Shown here in pieces: positions 36,137 through 44,491 of a stretch of 53,967 nt of DNA. Every line of letters starts with the position of its first letter. Positions within the stretch are counted from its first letter, which is position 1. A model generated the notes under the pieces. That model made no database searches, was not told the origin of the DNA, and worked only from the letters and a program-made list of their open reading frames with translations. A program made the position numbers and the translations under genes. The stretch comes from an uncultured Bacteroidota bacterium. GTDB lineage: Bacteria; Bacteroidota; Bacteroidia; UKL13-3. Where the stretch lies: assembly GCA_903897855.1 (NCBI GenBank), contig CAIUDH010000103.1, positions 1 through 53,967 of the forward strand, read 5' to 3'.

Positions 36137-37411
36137 TTAAAACTTACCTCTATATTTCATGGTCTGTGCTACTTTATCCATAGCCACAACATACGCTGCA
36201 ATACGCATCGGAATCTTGTGAAGTTGTGCACTAGCATAAACGCGTTCAAAAGCTTGTTTCATGACTCTGTCGGCTCTTCTGTTGACCCGCTCTTCTGTCC
36301 AGAAATATCCCAAACGGTTTTGTACCCATTCGAAATAAGACACCGTTACTCCTCCCGCATTGGCAAGGATATCCGGAACAATCATGATTTGTTTATCGAA
36401 CAAAATTTGATCAGCATTCGAGTTGATGGGTCCATTAGCTCCTTCTACGATTAGTTTTGCCTTAATATCAGCGGCGTTGTCTTTGGTAATTTGGTCTTCC
36501 ATAGCAGCAGGCACTAACACATCCACTTCAAGGGTAAGAAGTTCAGCATTGGTGATTTTCTTTGCGTTGGTTAAGCCTTCCAAGGTGCCTTTGTTACCGT
36601 CTCTAAATTTTATGAGTTCTTCAATCTCAAACCCGTCGGCATTATAATAGCCGCCAGTGACGTCGCTAACTGCAACAATTTTCAAACCTTGTGTAGCGAT
36701 TAGTTTAGCAGAAATAGAACCTACGTTGCCAAAGCCCTGTACAGCACAGGTGGCCCCATTGGGCTTAATTCCCAGTTTGCCGAGTGCGGCACGGCAAGTT
36801 ACCATTACCCCACGGCCGGTAGCCTCCACACGCCCCAACGATCCTCCTAAAACGAGCGGTTTTCCTGTAACCACGGCAGGCGATTCAACGCCTTTTATTT
36901 TACTATATTCGTCCATGATCCAAGCCATTTCCTGCTGTCCAGTGTTCATGTCTGGAGCTGGGATGTCTTTATCGGGTCCAAAAACATCCGACATCGCTGC
37001 GGTATAGGCGCGAGTGAGCCTTTCTAATTCACCTTTACTCATTTTACGTGGGTCGCAAGTAATACCGCCTTTGGCACCACCGTAAGGAATATCAACCACG
37101 GCACATTTCCATGTCATCCAAGCGGCAAGGGCTTTCACCTCATCGAGGTTTACATCCATACTGTATCGGATACCCCCTTTACTAGGGCCAACGATGTCGC
37201 TGTGTATCACACGATAACCTTCAAATACCTGAACGCTGCCATTATCCATGGACACAGGTAAATTAACAATAATAATTTTTTTTGGAGATTGTAGTACAGA
37301 AATAGTATTCGAATCCAAACCTAAAATTTGAGCCGCTTTATTAAAGCGATCCATCATGCTTTCAAAAGGATTAGGTAAATCTTTTAAAGGAATATCAGTA
37401 GCCTTACTCAT
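36137..37411 (-). CDS. gdhA: Glutamate dehydrogenase
   Basis: Interconverts glutamate with 2-oxoglutarate and ammonia. A normal-length 424-residue protein with substrate-site segments EGYRVIHSDIVGPSKGGIRY and WKCAVVDIPYGGAKGGITCDPRKMS (catalytic Lys in GGAKGG), PAPDMNTGQQEMAWIMDEY, and the Rossmann loop AVQGFGNVGSISAKLI. Gly-rich VEGANGPINSNAD and NAGGVTVSYFEW are family signatures. A longer frame starts at 37444, but a well-formed promoter overlaps that ATG, so the start at 37411 (MSKATDIPLKD) is chosen. The coenzyme cannot be settled from the sequence. Confidence 0.95.
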   Translation of the reverse strand: MSKATDIPLKDLPNPFESMMDRFNKAAQILGLDSNTISVLQSPKKIIIVNLPVSMDNGSVQVFEGYRVIHSDIVGPSKGGIRYSMDVNLDEVKALAAWMTWKCAVVDIPYGGAKGGITCDPRKMSKGELERLTRAYTAAMSDVFGPDKDIPAPDMNTGQQEMAWIMDEYSKIKGVESPAVVTGKPLVLGGSLGRVEATGRGVMVTCRAALGKLGIKPNGATCAVQGFGNVGSISAKLIATQGLKIVAVSDVTGGYYNADGFEIEELIKFRDGNKGTLEGLTNAKKITNAELLTLEVDVLVPAAMEDQITKDNAADIKAKLIVEGANGPINSNADQILFDKQIMIVPDILANAGGVTVSYFEWVQNRLGYFWTEERVNRRADRVMKQAFERVYASAQLHKIPMRIAAYVVAMDKVAQTMKYRGKF

Positions 37412-37433
37412 AAAAATATGTAATAATTTTTTG

Positions 37434-37463
37434 CAAACGTACATTATTTTATGAATATTTCAA
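37434..37463 (-). promoter_or_regulatory. gdhA promoter, both elements
   Basis: On the minus strand TTG at the -33 position is followed after 19 bp by TACGTTTG (37441-37434), a full match to the Bacteroidota consensus. The predicted transcription start is near 37429, which leaves about 18 nt to the ATG at 37411 and lies inside the longer reading frame, ruling out the upstream ATG for this transcript. Confidence 0.7.
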
Positions 37464-37913
37464 GGAATTTTAAGTGTATTGGTCATGAACACATACTCCA
37501 CAATTTTATGAGTCAATGGCCTAGAGTACACCAAAATGGAAGTTCTGTAACTTGGAATGGACGCTCGGGTTTTGATTTCAACTAAGTACTTCTCCAAAAA
37601 TACCCCATGAAGGGGTAGTGGATGATATAAATAAGTTAAAAAGGCATAAGTTTAATGTATATGCAGCAAATTATCGATTGTTAAGGGTTGCGGCATAAAA
37701 ATTGCTATATGCACGTCGCACAGAGAAAATTGTAAAAACTACCAGAGCAACTTGAAAGGGGTCAAGTTTATGGTGTTGAAAACAGGTTAAAATGAACTTA
37801 TTCAGGATAATGACCTGATTTTACCAAACAATTTGAACTTTACTGCGTTCTTCTCATCTAATGAGAATGTTTTTATTTTTTAATTTTTATACTATAACCC
37901 CCATTTTTAATAC
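37445..37913. other. Intergenic region between gdhA and rpoD
   Basis: 469 bp without a convincing gene. It contains the gdhA promoter on the minus strand at its left end. Short hairpins are TACCCC at 37601 with GGGGTA at 37612, TCAGG/CCTGA at 37802-37818, and TTCTCAT/ATGAGAA at 37851-37867 followed by a T-rich tract. A long untranslated leader for rpoD or a small RNA is possible. No clear TAnnTTTG element for rpoD is visible on the plus strand. Confidence 0.5.
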
Positions 37914-38777
37914 ATGAGACAACTTAAAATTAGCCGTCAGTTTACCAATCGCGAAAACAAATCACTCGACAAATACTTGAGCGATATTAGTCGGGTTCCA
38001 ATGATTAATGCCGAAGAAGAAGTGGAGTTGGCACAGCGAATTCGCGAAGGTGACCAAGCAGCTTTGGAACGACTGGTGAATGCGAATTTGCGTTTCGTGG
38101 TGTCGGTTTCAAAACAATATCAAAACCAGGGCTTGACTTTAGGCGATTTAATTAACGAGGGAAATTTAGGCCTTATTAAAGCAGCAAAACGCTTCGATGA
38201 AACTCGGGGATTTAAGTTTATCTCTTACGCCGTGTGGTGGATTCGTCAAAGTATTCTGCAGGCTATTGCGGATCAGGCGCGGATCGTGCGTTTACCATTA
38301 AATAAGGTAGGGTCGTTAAGTAAGGTGATGCAGATTTACGCCGAATTAGAGCAGAAGCTAGAGCGCGAACCAACTCCTGCAGAAATCGCAGAGAGATCGG
38401 AAATGAGCCTTGAGGAAGTAGAAACCGTGCTTAAGACCAGTGGTAAAGCGATGAGTTTAGATGCTCCCTTGAGTGATAGTGAAGATAGTAACTCCTTGTT
38501 AGCAGTACTCGGACAAAACGACGAACCGAACCCGGACGATCATTTACTTGACGAATCCTTGAAACGTGAAATCTCGATAAGCTTAAGCTCTTTGTCAGAT
38601 AAAGAGAAGGATATTTTAAAATATTTCTATGGGCTCGATGGCAATCCCCCGTATAGCTTGGAAGACATCTCGGAGAAAGTAGGATTAACTCGCGAAAGAG
38701 TACGTCAGATTAAAGAAAATGCACTAAAGCGTTTAAGGAAATCTTCAAGAAGCAAAATTCTTAAAACTTACTTATAA
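37914..38777 (+). CDS. rpoD: Primary RNA polymerase sigma factor (RpoD/SigA type)
   Basis: A 287-residue group 1 sigma-70 factor in the short form typical of Bacteroidota, without the long acidic region 1.1. Region 1.2 starts at about residue 18 (LDKYLSDISRVPMINAEEEVELAQRI). Regions 2.1-2.4 follow, with NLRFVVSVSKQYQ, LTLGDLINEGNLGLIKAAKRFDETRG and FISYAVWWIRQSILQAI (core binding and -10 recognition). Region 3 begins RIVRLPLNKV. Region 4.2 is YSLEDISEKVGLTRERVRQIKENAL. This factor is the likely reader of the TAnnTTTG elements found elsewhere in the window. Confidence 0.97.
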   Translation: MRQLKISRQFTNRENKSLDKYLSDISRVPMINAEEEVELAQRIREGDQAALERLVNANLRFVVSVSKQYQNQGLTLGDLINEGNLGLIKAAKRFDETRGFKFISYAVWWIRQSILQAIADQARIVRLPLNKVGSLSKVMQIYAELEQKLEREPTPAEIAERSEMSLEEVETVLKTSGKAMSLDAPLSDSEDSNSLLAVLGQNDEPNPDDHLLDESLKREISISLSSLSDKEKDILKYFYGLDGNPPYSLEDISEKVGLTRERVRQIKENALKRLRKSSRSKILKTYL

Positions 38778-38809
38778 TTATAGTATAATTCTATAATCCA
38801 AATCAATGT

Positions 38810-38850
38810 AAACAAATAAGGCATACCATGTAGGTATGCCTTATTTGTTT
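38810..38850. terminator. Bidirectional terminator between rpoD and the convergent receiver gene
   Basis: A perfect 18-bp inverted repeat, left arm 38810-38827 and right arm 38833-38850 with a 5-base loop. The arms carry A/T ends that supply a U-tract in both directions. It lies midway between the stop of rpoD and the stop of the minus-strand gene at 38886. Confidence 0.85.
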
Positions 38851-38885
38851 AAGTACATCATATATTTTAAAGTCTAAGGTGGATA

Positions 38886-39332
38886 TTAGGAGAGTAATTT
38901 CTGTCTCAATATAAATTCATACTGCTCATTATCACGTTTTATCTTCTGCGATGTTTCATAGGTTTGGAAAGCATCAAAAATGAGTTTTTTTAATTCTTCA
39001 GCAATATATGGCTTGCGTACATATTGATATATTTTCCCTTTGTTTACGGCCTCAATCACGGTTTCCATATCAGTGTATCCAGTGAGCAGTATTCTAACTG
39101 GATCAGGAAAGTCTTTCATTATTTCTTCCAAAAACTCTACCCCCGATTTAATAGGCATTCGCTGGTCGGTAATAATCACATTTATTTTGTTGTGATTTAG
39201 AATTTCACGACCTTCATCAGCCGATTCGGCGATAAACACATCAAAATCTATGCGGAAATTCGCCTTGAAAGAGATTAGATTATTTCTTTCGTCGTCAACG
39301 TAAAGTACTTGTATTTTTGGTTTTTCACTCAT
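38886..39332 (-). CDS. Single-domain response regulator
   Basis: A 148-residue receiver protein: acidic pocket DDE at about residues 13-15 (VLYVDDERNNL), phospho-acceptor Asp 56 in VIITDQRMPIKSG, Thr/Tyr switch region in RILLTGYTDMETVI, Lys in RKPY. A short helical tail follows (residues 120-148) with no output domain. The receiver is closely related in sequence pattern to the receiver at the start of the hybrid protein at 43400 (VLLTGFADKEVL, SDERMP). It is divergently transcribed from the E1-like operon across a 54-bp gap and is probably part of the same signalling module. Confidence 0.9.
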   Translation of the reverse strand: MSEKPKIQVLYVDDERNNLISFKANFRIDFDVFIAESADEGREILNHNKINVIITDQRMPIKSGVEFLEEIMKDFPDPVRILLTGYTDMETVIEAVNKGKIYQYVRKPYIAEELKKLIFDAFQTYETSQKIKRDNEQYEFILRQKLLS

Positions 39333-39364
39333 AAAAGGGGTGATTATTTAAATGCAAATTATGC

Positions 39365-39372
39365 TATATTTG
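39365..39372 (+). promoter_or_regulatory. -7 promoter element of the E1-like/kinase operon
   Basis: TATATTTG followed by C fully matches TAnnTTTG. It lies in the 54-bp divergent gap and would give a leader of about 10 nt before the ATG at 39387. The -33 region has no clear TTTG. Confidence 0.55.
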
Positions 39373-39386
39373 CTTTTTAATATGCA

Positions 39387-40514
39387 ATGTTACAACACAA
39401 ATATAATACTTCTATAGAAAAAAGTAATAAATTTCAGAAAAATCAGGCTGCTGCTTTTTTTCGAATTTCGAATGAAGATGATTTATATTCTCTCGATCGA
39501 CTCATTCAGGTACATAGCGAAATCGTAATTCTTGATGAAATAGAGAGCCAACTAAAAGACCTCATTAAGCTGAGGAATCCTTCTGTAAAATTAACTGAAT
39601 CTGAATTGACAGATTTAGTTCAGGTGCATGTCGGTGATAAGAATATTGATGAATACGGAGTCTGGGTTTATTATCCATGGTGCAATAAACTTGTACATAT
39701 TTTAGATGAGGAAGAGTTTATAGAAGTAAGGACAAACCGAAATAAAAATAAAATAACAAAAGAAGAACAGGCCTTACTTGCAACCAAAAAAGTGGGTGTT
39801 ATCGGATTATCGGTTGGACAATCGGTTTCGGCAACCATGGCCATGGAACGTTGTTTTGGAGAAATTCGCTTGGCCGATTTTGACACCCTGGATTTAACCA
39901 ACTGCAATAGAATACGCACGCCAGTATATAATATTGGCCTTTCGAAAGTGGTTATTACAGCTCGTGAAATAGCAGAGATTGATCCCTATTTAAAGGTAAT
40001 TTGCTTTTTTGAAGGCTTGACCGAGGACAATATGGTTGATTTCATGAATCAAGGAGGAAAGCTTGATATGATCGTTGAAGAGTGTGATAGCGTGGAAATA
40101 AAAGTGATGACGAGAGTAAAGGCGAAACAATATTCCATTCCGGTAGTGATGGAAATGAGCGACCGGTGTATGATTGATGTTGAACGCTATGACCTGGAAC
40201 CCGACTTGAAAATGTTTCAGGGCAAGCTGGAACACCTTGATTTAAGTAATTTGAAAAACTTATCGCCTGAGCAGAGAATGATGTATATGTACCCCATGGT
40301 AAGCGGCGAGAATGTTTCTAATCGTTTGAAAGAATCGGTGGGCGAGCTTGGTAAAACGTTGTCGGCATGGCCACAATTGGCTTCAGCAGTGGTACTTGGA
40401 GGTGGAGCGAGCACTGACGTAGTACGTAGGATTTTGCTCAACCAAACCCAAGTATCAGGAAGGTTTTATTTTGATATTGAGCAGTTAATAGTGAATAAAG
40501 ATCTTGCAAAATGA
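39387..40514 (+). CDS. E1/ThiF-like adenylyltransferase, atypical
   Basis: A 375-residue cytoplasmic protein with a ThiF/MoeB/E1-type nucleotide-binding domain at about residues 120-310. The usual GxGxxG loop reads VGVIGLSVGQSVSA; the acidic strand end and Arg are IRLADFDTLDLTNCNRIRTP; the conserved Lys follows in NIGLSKV; the Asp of the TDN motif is in VEECDSVE. A roughly 115-residue unfamiliar N-terminal region precedes it. I see neither the CxxC zinc pairs nor a clear catalytic Cys of MoeB/E1. The family adenylates a carboxyl terminus or amino acid. It resembles the E1-like half of Rv1355c-type proteins. It heads an operon with an acyltransferase-like gene and histidine kinases. Confidence 0.75.
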   Translation: MLQHKYNTSIEKSNKFQKNQAAAFFRISNEDDLYSLDRLIQVHSEIVILDEIESQLKDLIKLRNPSVKLTESELTDLVQVHVGDKNIDEYGVWVYYPWCNKLVHILDEEEFIEVRTNRNKNKITKEEQALLATKKVGVIGLSVGQSVSATMAMERCFGEIRLADFDTLDLTNCNRIRTPVYNIGLSKVVITAREIAEIDPYLKVICFFEGLTEDNMVDFMNQGGKLDMIVEECDSVEIKVMTRVKAKQYSIPVVMEMSDRCMIDVERYDLEPDLKMFQGKLEHLDLSNLKNLSPEQRMMYMYPMVSGENVSNRLKESVGELGKTLSAWPQLASAVVLGGGASTDVVRRILLNQTQVSGRFYFDIEQLIVNKDLAK

Positions 40515-40556
40515 TGAATCTCTGTTTCCTCGAAAATTTTAAACAAAAGAAATTAA

Positions 40557-41267
40557 ATGATTAGGATTCGAGCTTTTCGGGCCATTGATGAACCCCAAAC
40601 CTGTCATAGGTTTTTGGCGGGACACCGGAAGGTATTGGAAGAATTTAATCTAGAAAACATCTCCACAAATACGCCTCTTTGGATTGAGCACGCTAACACG
40701 TATGTTGTAATTGGCGAGTATGAGGGAGAGTTAATTGGAGGGATCAGAGTGCAGATTGCAGATGGCAATTTCCCGCTACCTGTAGAGGATGCTGTAGGGC
40801 ATTATGATGCAAATATTCATAAGCTTGTTAAAAAGTATTCTGATGATGAAGGAGTTGGCGAGTTATGCGGGTTATGGAATTCAAGAAAACTGCCACCTAA
40901 TTTAGGAATCACAGTTTTGTTATCGATCGCCGCCGTATCTGTTTGTAATCAAATAAAGATTAAGCACTTGTTTGCTATTGTTGCAGGCTATACTCTTGCA
41001 GGAGCGCGAAGATTGGGATTCGAAATCGAAAAAAGTGTCGGTAATAATGGGGAGTTTACCTACCCCAATTCAAATTTTGTGGCACGTGTGCTCAGAATGA
41101 ATTGCTTAACACTGACAGCTTCAAATGCCCAGTACAAAATCGACATATTGGAACTGAGGGCGAATCGACAACTTGCCAAGAAAATTAAAGCAGGTAACAT
41201 GGAATTAGATTCCGAGTATAACCTTGAATTAAATACAACACCTCCCATTATAACGAACCTAGAATAA
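40557..41267 (+). CDS. GNAT-fold acyltransferase, LuxI/FeeM-like
   Basis: A 236-residue cytoplasmic protein of the GNAT fold. Its opening (RIRAFRAIDEPQTCHRFLAGHRKVLEEF, then THE acceptor-like strand TYVVIGEYEGELIGGIRVQIADG) resembles the first half of autoinducer synthases and N-acyl amino acid synthases of the LuxI/FeeM type. The second half has IAAVSVCNQIKIKHLFAIVAGYTLAGARRLGFEIE, where a GNAT acetyl/acyl-CoA site would lie. Substrate cannot be inferred. It sits 42 bp after the E1-like gene and 16 bp before the kinase gene, so the three are cotranscribed. A role in making an acylated small molecule is inference. Confidence 0.6.
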   Translation: MIRIRAFRAIDEPQTCHRFLAGHRKVLEEFNLENISTNTPLWIEHANTYVVIGEYEGELIGGIRVQIADGNFPLPVEDAVGHYDANIHKLVKKYSDDEGVGELCGLWNSRKLPPNLGITVLLSIAAVSVCNQIKIKHLFAIVAGYTLAGARRLGFEIEKSVGNNGEFTYPNSNFVARVLRMNCLTLTASNAQYKIDILELRANRQLAKKIKAGNMELDSEYNLELNTTPPIITNLE

Positions 41268-41283
41268 AAACAACATTAAAACA

Positions 41284-43395
41284 ATGAAACAATTTTTTTT
41301 AGTCTTCCTCTTCCTGCTAAAAATTACGATACTATTCTCTATTGAGCCGGTCGTATTCAAAAATGGCGATAAGCCGCTCCTAATCGGGAAAAGCATTGAA
41401 TATTTTGAAGATGTCACCAATGCAAAGACGATTGAAGGCGTGAGTTCCTCAGCTCAGTTTTTACCGCATCGAAAGGATGTTGCAAATTTTGGGTTATCAA
41501 ATTCTTCTTTTTGGCTGCACTTTTTTATCACCAACAACTCGAACCAGCAAGACTTGCTATTTGAGGTAGCACAACCCTTATCGGATGAAATTGAGCTTTA
41601 TTCAAAAAATGCAGATGGTTCATTTACGCTAAAAAAGGCAGGCGACAAGTTGCAGTTTGACGACAGAGACTATCGTTTCCCGGCTTTCATCTTTAAACTA
41701 AATATCCCGTTTCAAGCTTCAGGCGAATATTTTTTGAAGGTACAGAACCATGAACAACAACAATTACCGCTTTATGTTGGAAGATATGATGATATTATTA
41801 ATAAGAATATCGAAAGCGAAACTTTAATCGCGATCTACCTTGGAGTTGTACTCGTGATGTTTTTTTATAATTTATTTTTGTATTTTAGTATCAGAGATCG
41901 ATCCTACCTATACTATGTTGCCTATGTGATAACCATTGGTATTACACAAATTACTTTATTAGGGTATGCGTTTAAGTTTTTTTGGCCTCATAATATCTGG
42001 TTGCAAAATAATGCTACCTATATCTTTAGCAGTCTTTCCGGAATCGCCATTGCGGTTTTTCTTAAAGATTTTCTAAGCACCAAGACGGTTGTTCCTAAAC
42101 TAAACAAGGTTATTGATGCACTTATTGTAGGGTACATTCTCTGTATTCCTGTAGCGACCTTGTTCCATCAGCATATTATGGGATATTATATGCTGCAAGT
42201 TTTAGGCTTAGGAGGAGCTTTGGTAGCCATTATTACAGCCATTTTTGCATTACGAATGAATGTAGCTTCGGCTCGTTATTTCTTAATTGCGTGGATTGCA
42301 TTTTTGCTTGGGGTCATCCTCTTTATATGCAAAGATTATAACATCATCCCTTACAACGCCTTCTCACTCTATACCTTGCCTGCTGGTTCCGCCATCGAAT
42401 TGGTACTGATCTCCTTTGCTTTGGCCAATAGGATTAATATTTTGAAGCAGGAAAAGGAGTCATCTCAGTTGATGGCTTTGAAAGCAGCTGAGGAAAATGA
42501 AAGACTGGTGCTGGAGCAAAATATTATTTTGGACGCAGAGGTAAAAGAGCGTACCAAAGATTTGCAATTGACAATGAATGAATTGAAACGCTCAGAGGTG
42601 GAGCTCGTCAATCGGGAGAAGATGTCTTCGCTGGGTTTGCTTACGGCAGGTATCGCACATGAAATTAACAATCCAATAAATTTCGTTTCGGCAAGTGTTT
42701 CGCCTCTTAAACGCGACATTCATGATATCTTAGGTTTGTTAAATGAGTATGATAGCTTAAAAGGCGAAGGCCTTACAGTCGAGAGGTTCCGTGAAATCGA
42801 GTTGATGAAGGCCAAACTAGATACCCCATTTATTGTGGAGGAAATTAATATGCTTCTTGATGGAATTGAAGAAGGAGCGCTACGAACAGCGAATATTGTA
42901 AGAGGGCTTCAAAAATTTTCTCGTTCCGATGAACATATTATTAAGAATGCCGATTTAATTGATGGTATTGAAAATACACTCACCTTGCTGAACACTCAGA
43001 TCAAGGATCAGATAACAATCATTAGGGATTATCAAGCAATACCATTTCTGGATTGCTCTCCCGGCAAGCTAAATCAGGTGTTTCTTAATATCTTGTCCAA
43101 TGCCGTTCATGCCGTTCAGAGTAGTCCTAAAAAGCAAAAAATTATAACCATAGCTACTTTTTTGAAAGAAGAAATAATCCATATTAGCATCAAGGATAAT
43201 GGAATAGGAATACCCAAAGAGGAATATGAGAAGATATTCGACCCTTTTTATACCACCAAAGAAGTGGGTAAAGGCACTGGGTTGGGATTGTCTATCTCTT
43301 ATGGAATAATTAAAGATCATAAAGGAGAAATTATTGTGAATAGTACCCCAGGCGAAGGTGCCGAGTTCCTTTTAAGACTGCCTATACCCAAGTAA
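41284..43395 (+). CDS. 7TMR-DISM sensor histidine kinase
   Basis: A 703-residue membrane kinase. A signal peptide and an extracellular 7TMR-DISMED2-like beta domain (residues 20-170, with FGLSNSSFWLHFFITNNSNQQ and YFLKVQNHEQQQLPLYV) are followed by seven helices at about 178-385 and a coiled coil at about 390-440. The HisKA domain has His about 459 in LGLLTAGIAHEINNPINF. The HATPase has NILSNAVHAV, DNGIGIPKEEYEKIFDPFYTTK and GTGLGLSISYGII. Such receptors bind small ligands outside the cell. It lies between the acyltransferase-like gene and a hybrid kinase, 4 bp before the latter. Confidence 0.93.
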   Translation: MKQFFLVFLFLLKITILFSIEPVVFKNGDKPLLIGKSIEYFEDVTNAKTIEGVSSSAQFLPHRKDVANFGLSNSSFWLHFFITNNSNQQDLLFEVAQPLSDEIELYSKNADGSFTLKKAGDKLQFDDRDYRFPAFIFKLNIPFQASGEYFLKVQNHEQQQLPLYVGRYDDIINKNIESETLIAIYLGVVLVMFFYNLFLYFSIRDRSYLYYVAYVITIGITQITLLGYAFKFFWPHNIWLQNNATYIFSSLSGIAIAVFLKDFLSTKTVVPKLNKVIDALIVGYILCIPVATLFHQHIMGYYMLQVLGLGGALVAIITAIFALRMNVASARYFLIAWIAFLLGVILFICKDYNIIPYNAFSLYTLPAGSAIELVLISFALANRINILKQEKESSQLMALKAAEENERLVLEQNIILDAEVKERTKDLQLTMNELKRSEVELVNREKMSSLGLLTAGIAHEINNPINFVSASVSPLKRDIHDILGLLNEYDSLKGEGLTVERFREIELMKAKLDTPFIVEEINMLLDGIEEGALRTANIVRGLQKFSRSDEHIIKNADLIDGIENTLTLLNTQIKDQITIIRDYQAIPFLDCSPGKLNQVFLNILSNAVHAVQSSPKKQKIITIATFLKEEIIHISIKDNGIGIPKEEYEKIFDPFYTTKEVGKGTGLGLSISYGIIKDHKGEIIVNSTPGEGAEFLLRLPIPK

Positions 43396-43399
43396 AAAA

Positions 43400-44491
43400 A
43401 TGAAACCTAAAATTCTATATGTCGATGATGAGCATCAAAATTTAACAATTTTCTCATCCCTTTTAAGAACCAAGTACGAAGTATTAACTTCGGTCACTGT
43501 TTCAGGCGCGTATGATATCCTTCATGAACATAAAGACATACCCATTGTGATTTCAGATGAGCGTATGCCTGAGCAGAGAGGAATTACTTTTCTTGAAAAT
43601 GTGAAGACCATAAACCCTGATTGTATTCGGGTATTACTCACTGGCTTCGCCGATAAGGAAGTGCTGGAATATGCGATTAACAAATCAGGAATTTCCTGCT
43701 TTATTGAGAAACCATGGAATGAAACCATTGTACATGTTTCACTCGAAAACGCGATGGAGCTCTACAATTCCAAGCAACTTCTAAAAACACGAAATGCAGA
43801 ACTTCAGAAATCGAATGACGCCTTAACCCGATTTACTTATAGCGCCTCACATGAGATGCGCTCCCCACTCACCAACATTTTAGGGATTGTAAAAGTGTCA
43901 AGATTAGATAGTGACATAAGTGATTTGAGGAATTATTTCAATCTTATTGAGTCATCCGTGATACATCTTGACGGTTTTGTTAAAAATTTGATCGGGTTTT
44001 ATAAGAATGCCGGAATTGAACTTGAATATCATGAGGTGGATCTGCAGAAAATCGTAGATGATATAGTAGGCTCATTCAAGTTCATTGAAGGCTCAAAAAA
44101 TATTACGTATAACGTAAACATTGATAGCGCTCATAAATTTGTTTCCGATTCGGCTAGAATTAAAATGATTTTAGCCAACTTAGTTACAAATGCAATTAAA
44201 TTTCAGAAGAACGATGGTACCCCTTCAGAAATAAATATTACCATTACCGTTAACAGTACTGAAGCCAACATTGTGGTAAGTGATAATGGTATTGGTATTG
44301 ATGAGGAAGAACAGAAGAAATTGTTCAATATGTTTTATCGTTCACTCCATCCGCGTTCAGGTACAGGCATTGGGCTATTTATTGTGAAAGAGACCGTGGA
44401 AAAGCTGGGAGGTAAAATTATTTTATCATCCAAGAAGGAGGTAGGCACTACCTTTAATATTACACTTGCAAATAAAATAGAAACAAAATGA
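43400..44491 (+). CDS. Receiver-histidine kinase hybrid (cytoplasmic)
   Basis: A 363-residue soluble protein with an N-terminal receiver (residues 1-120: acidic pocket DDE in ILYVDDEHQN, phospho-acceptor Asp 53 in VISDERMPEQRG, Lys in IEKPWNE). A coiled-coil linker leads to a HisKA domain (His 151 in YSASHEMRSPLTNILGIV) and a HATPase with NLVTNAIKFQ, DNGIGIDEEEQKKLFNMFY and GTGIGLFIVKETVEKLGG. A receiver in front of the kinase suggests it is switched by phosphorylation from the membrane kinase before it, that is, a phosphorelay. It overlaps the next receiver gene by 4 bp. Confidence 0.93.
   Translation: MKPKILYVDDEHQNLTIFSSLLRTKYEVLTSVTVSGAYDILHEHKDIPIVISDERMPEQRGITFLENVKTINPDCIRVLLTGFADKEVLEYAINKSGISCFIEKPWNETIVHVSLENAMELYNSKQLLKTRNAELQKSNDALTRFTYSASHEMRSPLTNILGIVKVSRLDSDISDLRNYFNLIESSVIHLDGFVKNLIGFYKNAGIELEYHEVDLQKIVDDIVGSFKFIEGSKNITYNVNIDSAHKFVSDSARIKMILANLVTNAIKFQKNDGTPSEINITITVNSTEANIVVSDNGIGIDEEEQKKLFNMFYRSLHPRSGTGIGLFIVKETVEKLGGKIILSSKKEVGTTFNITLANKIETK

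Noticed and set aside
37440-37444. Upstream ATG of gdhA as the true start
   Set aside because: It lies at the promoter and would not be on the main transcript; the start at 37411 fits the family.
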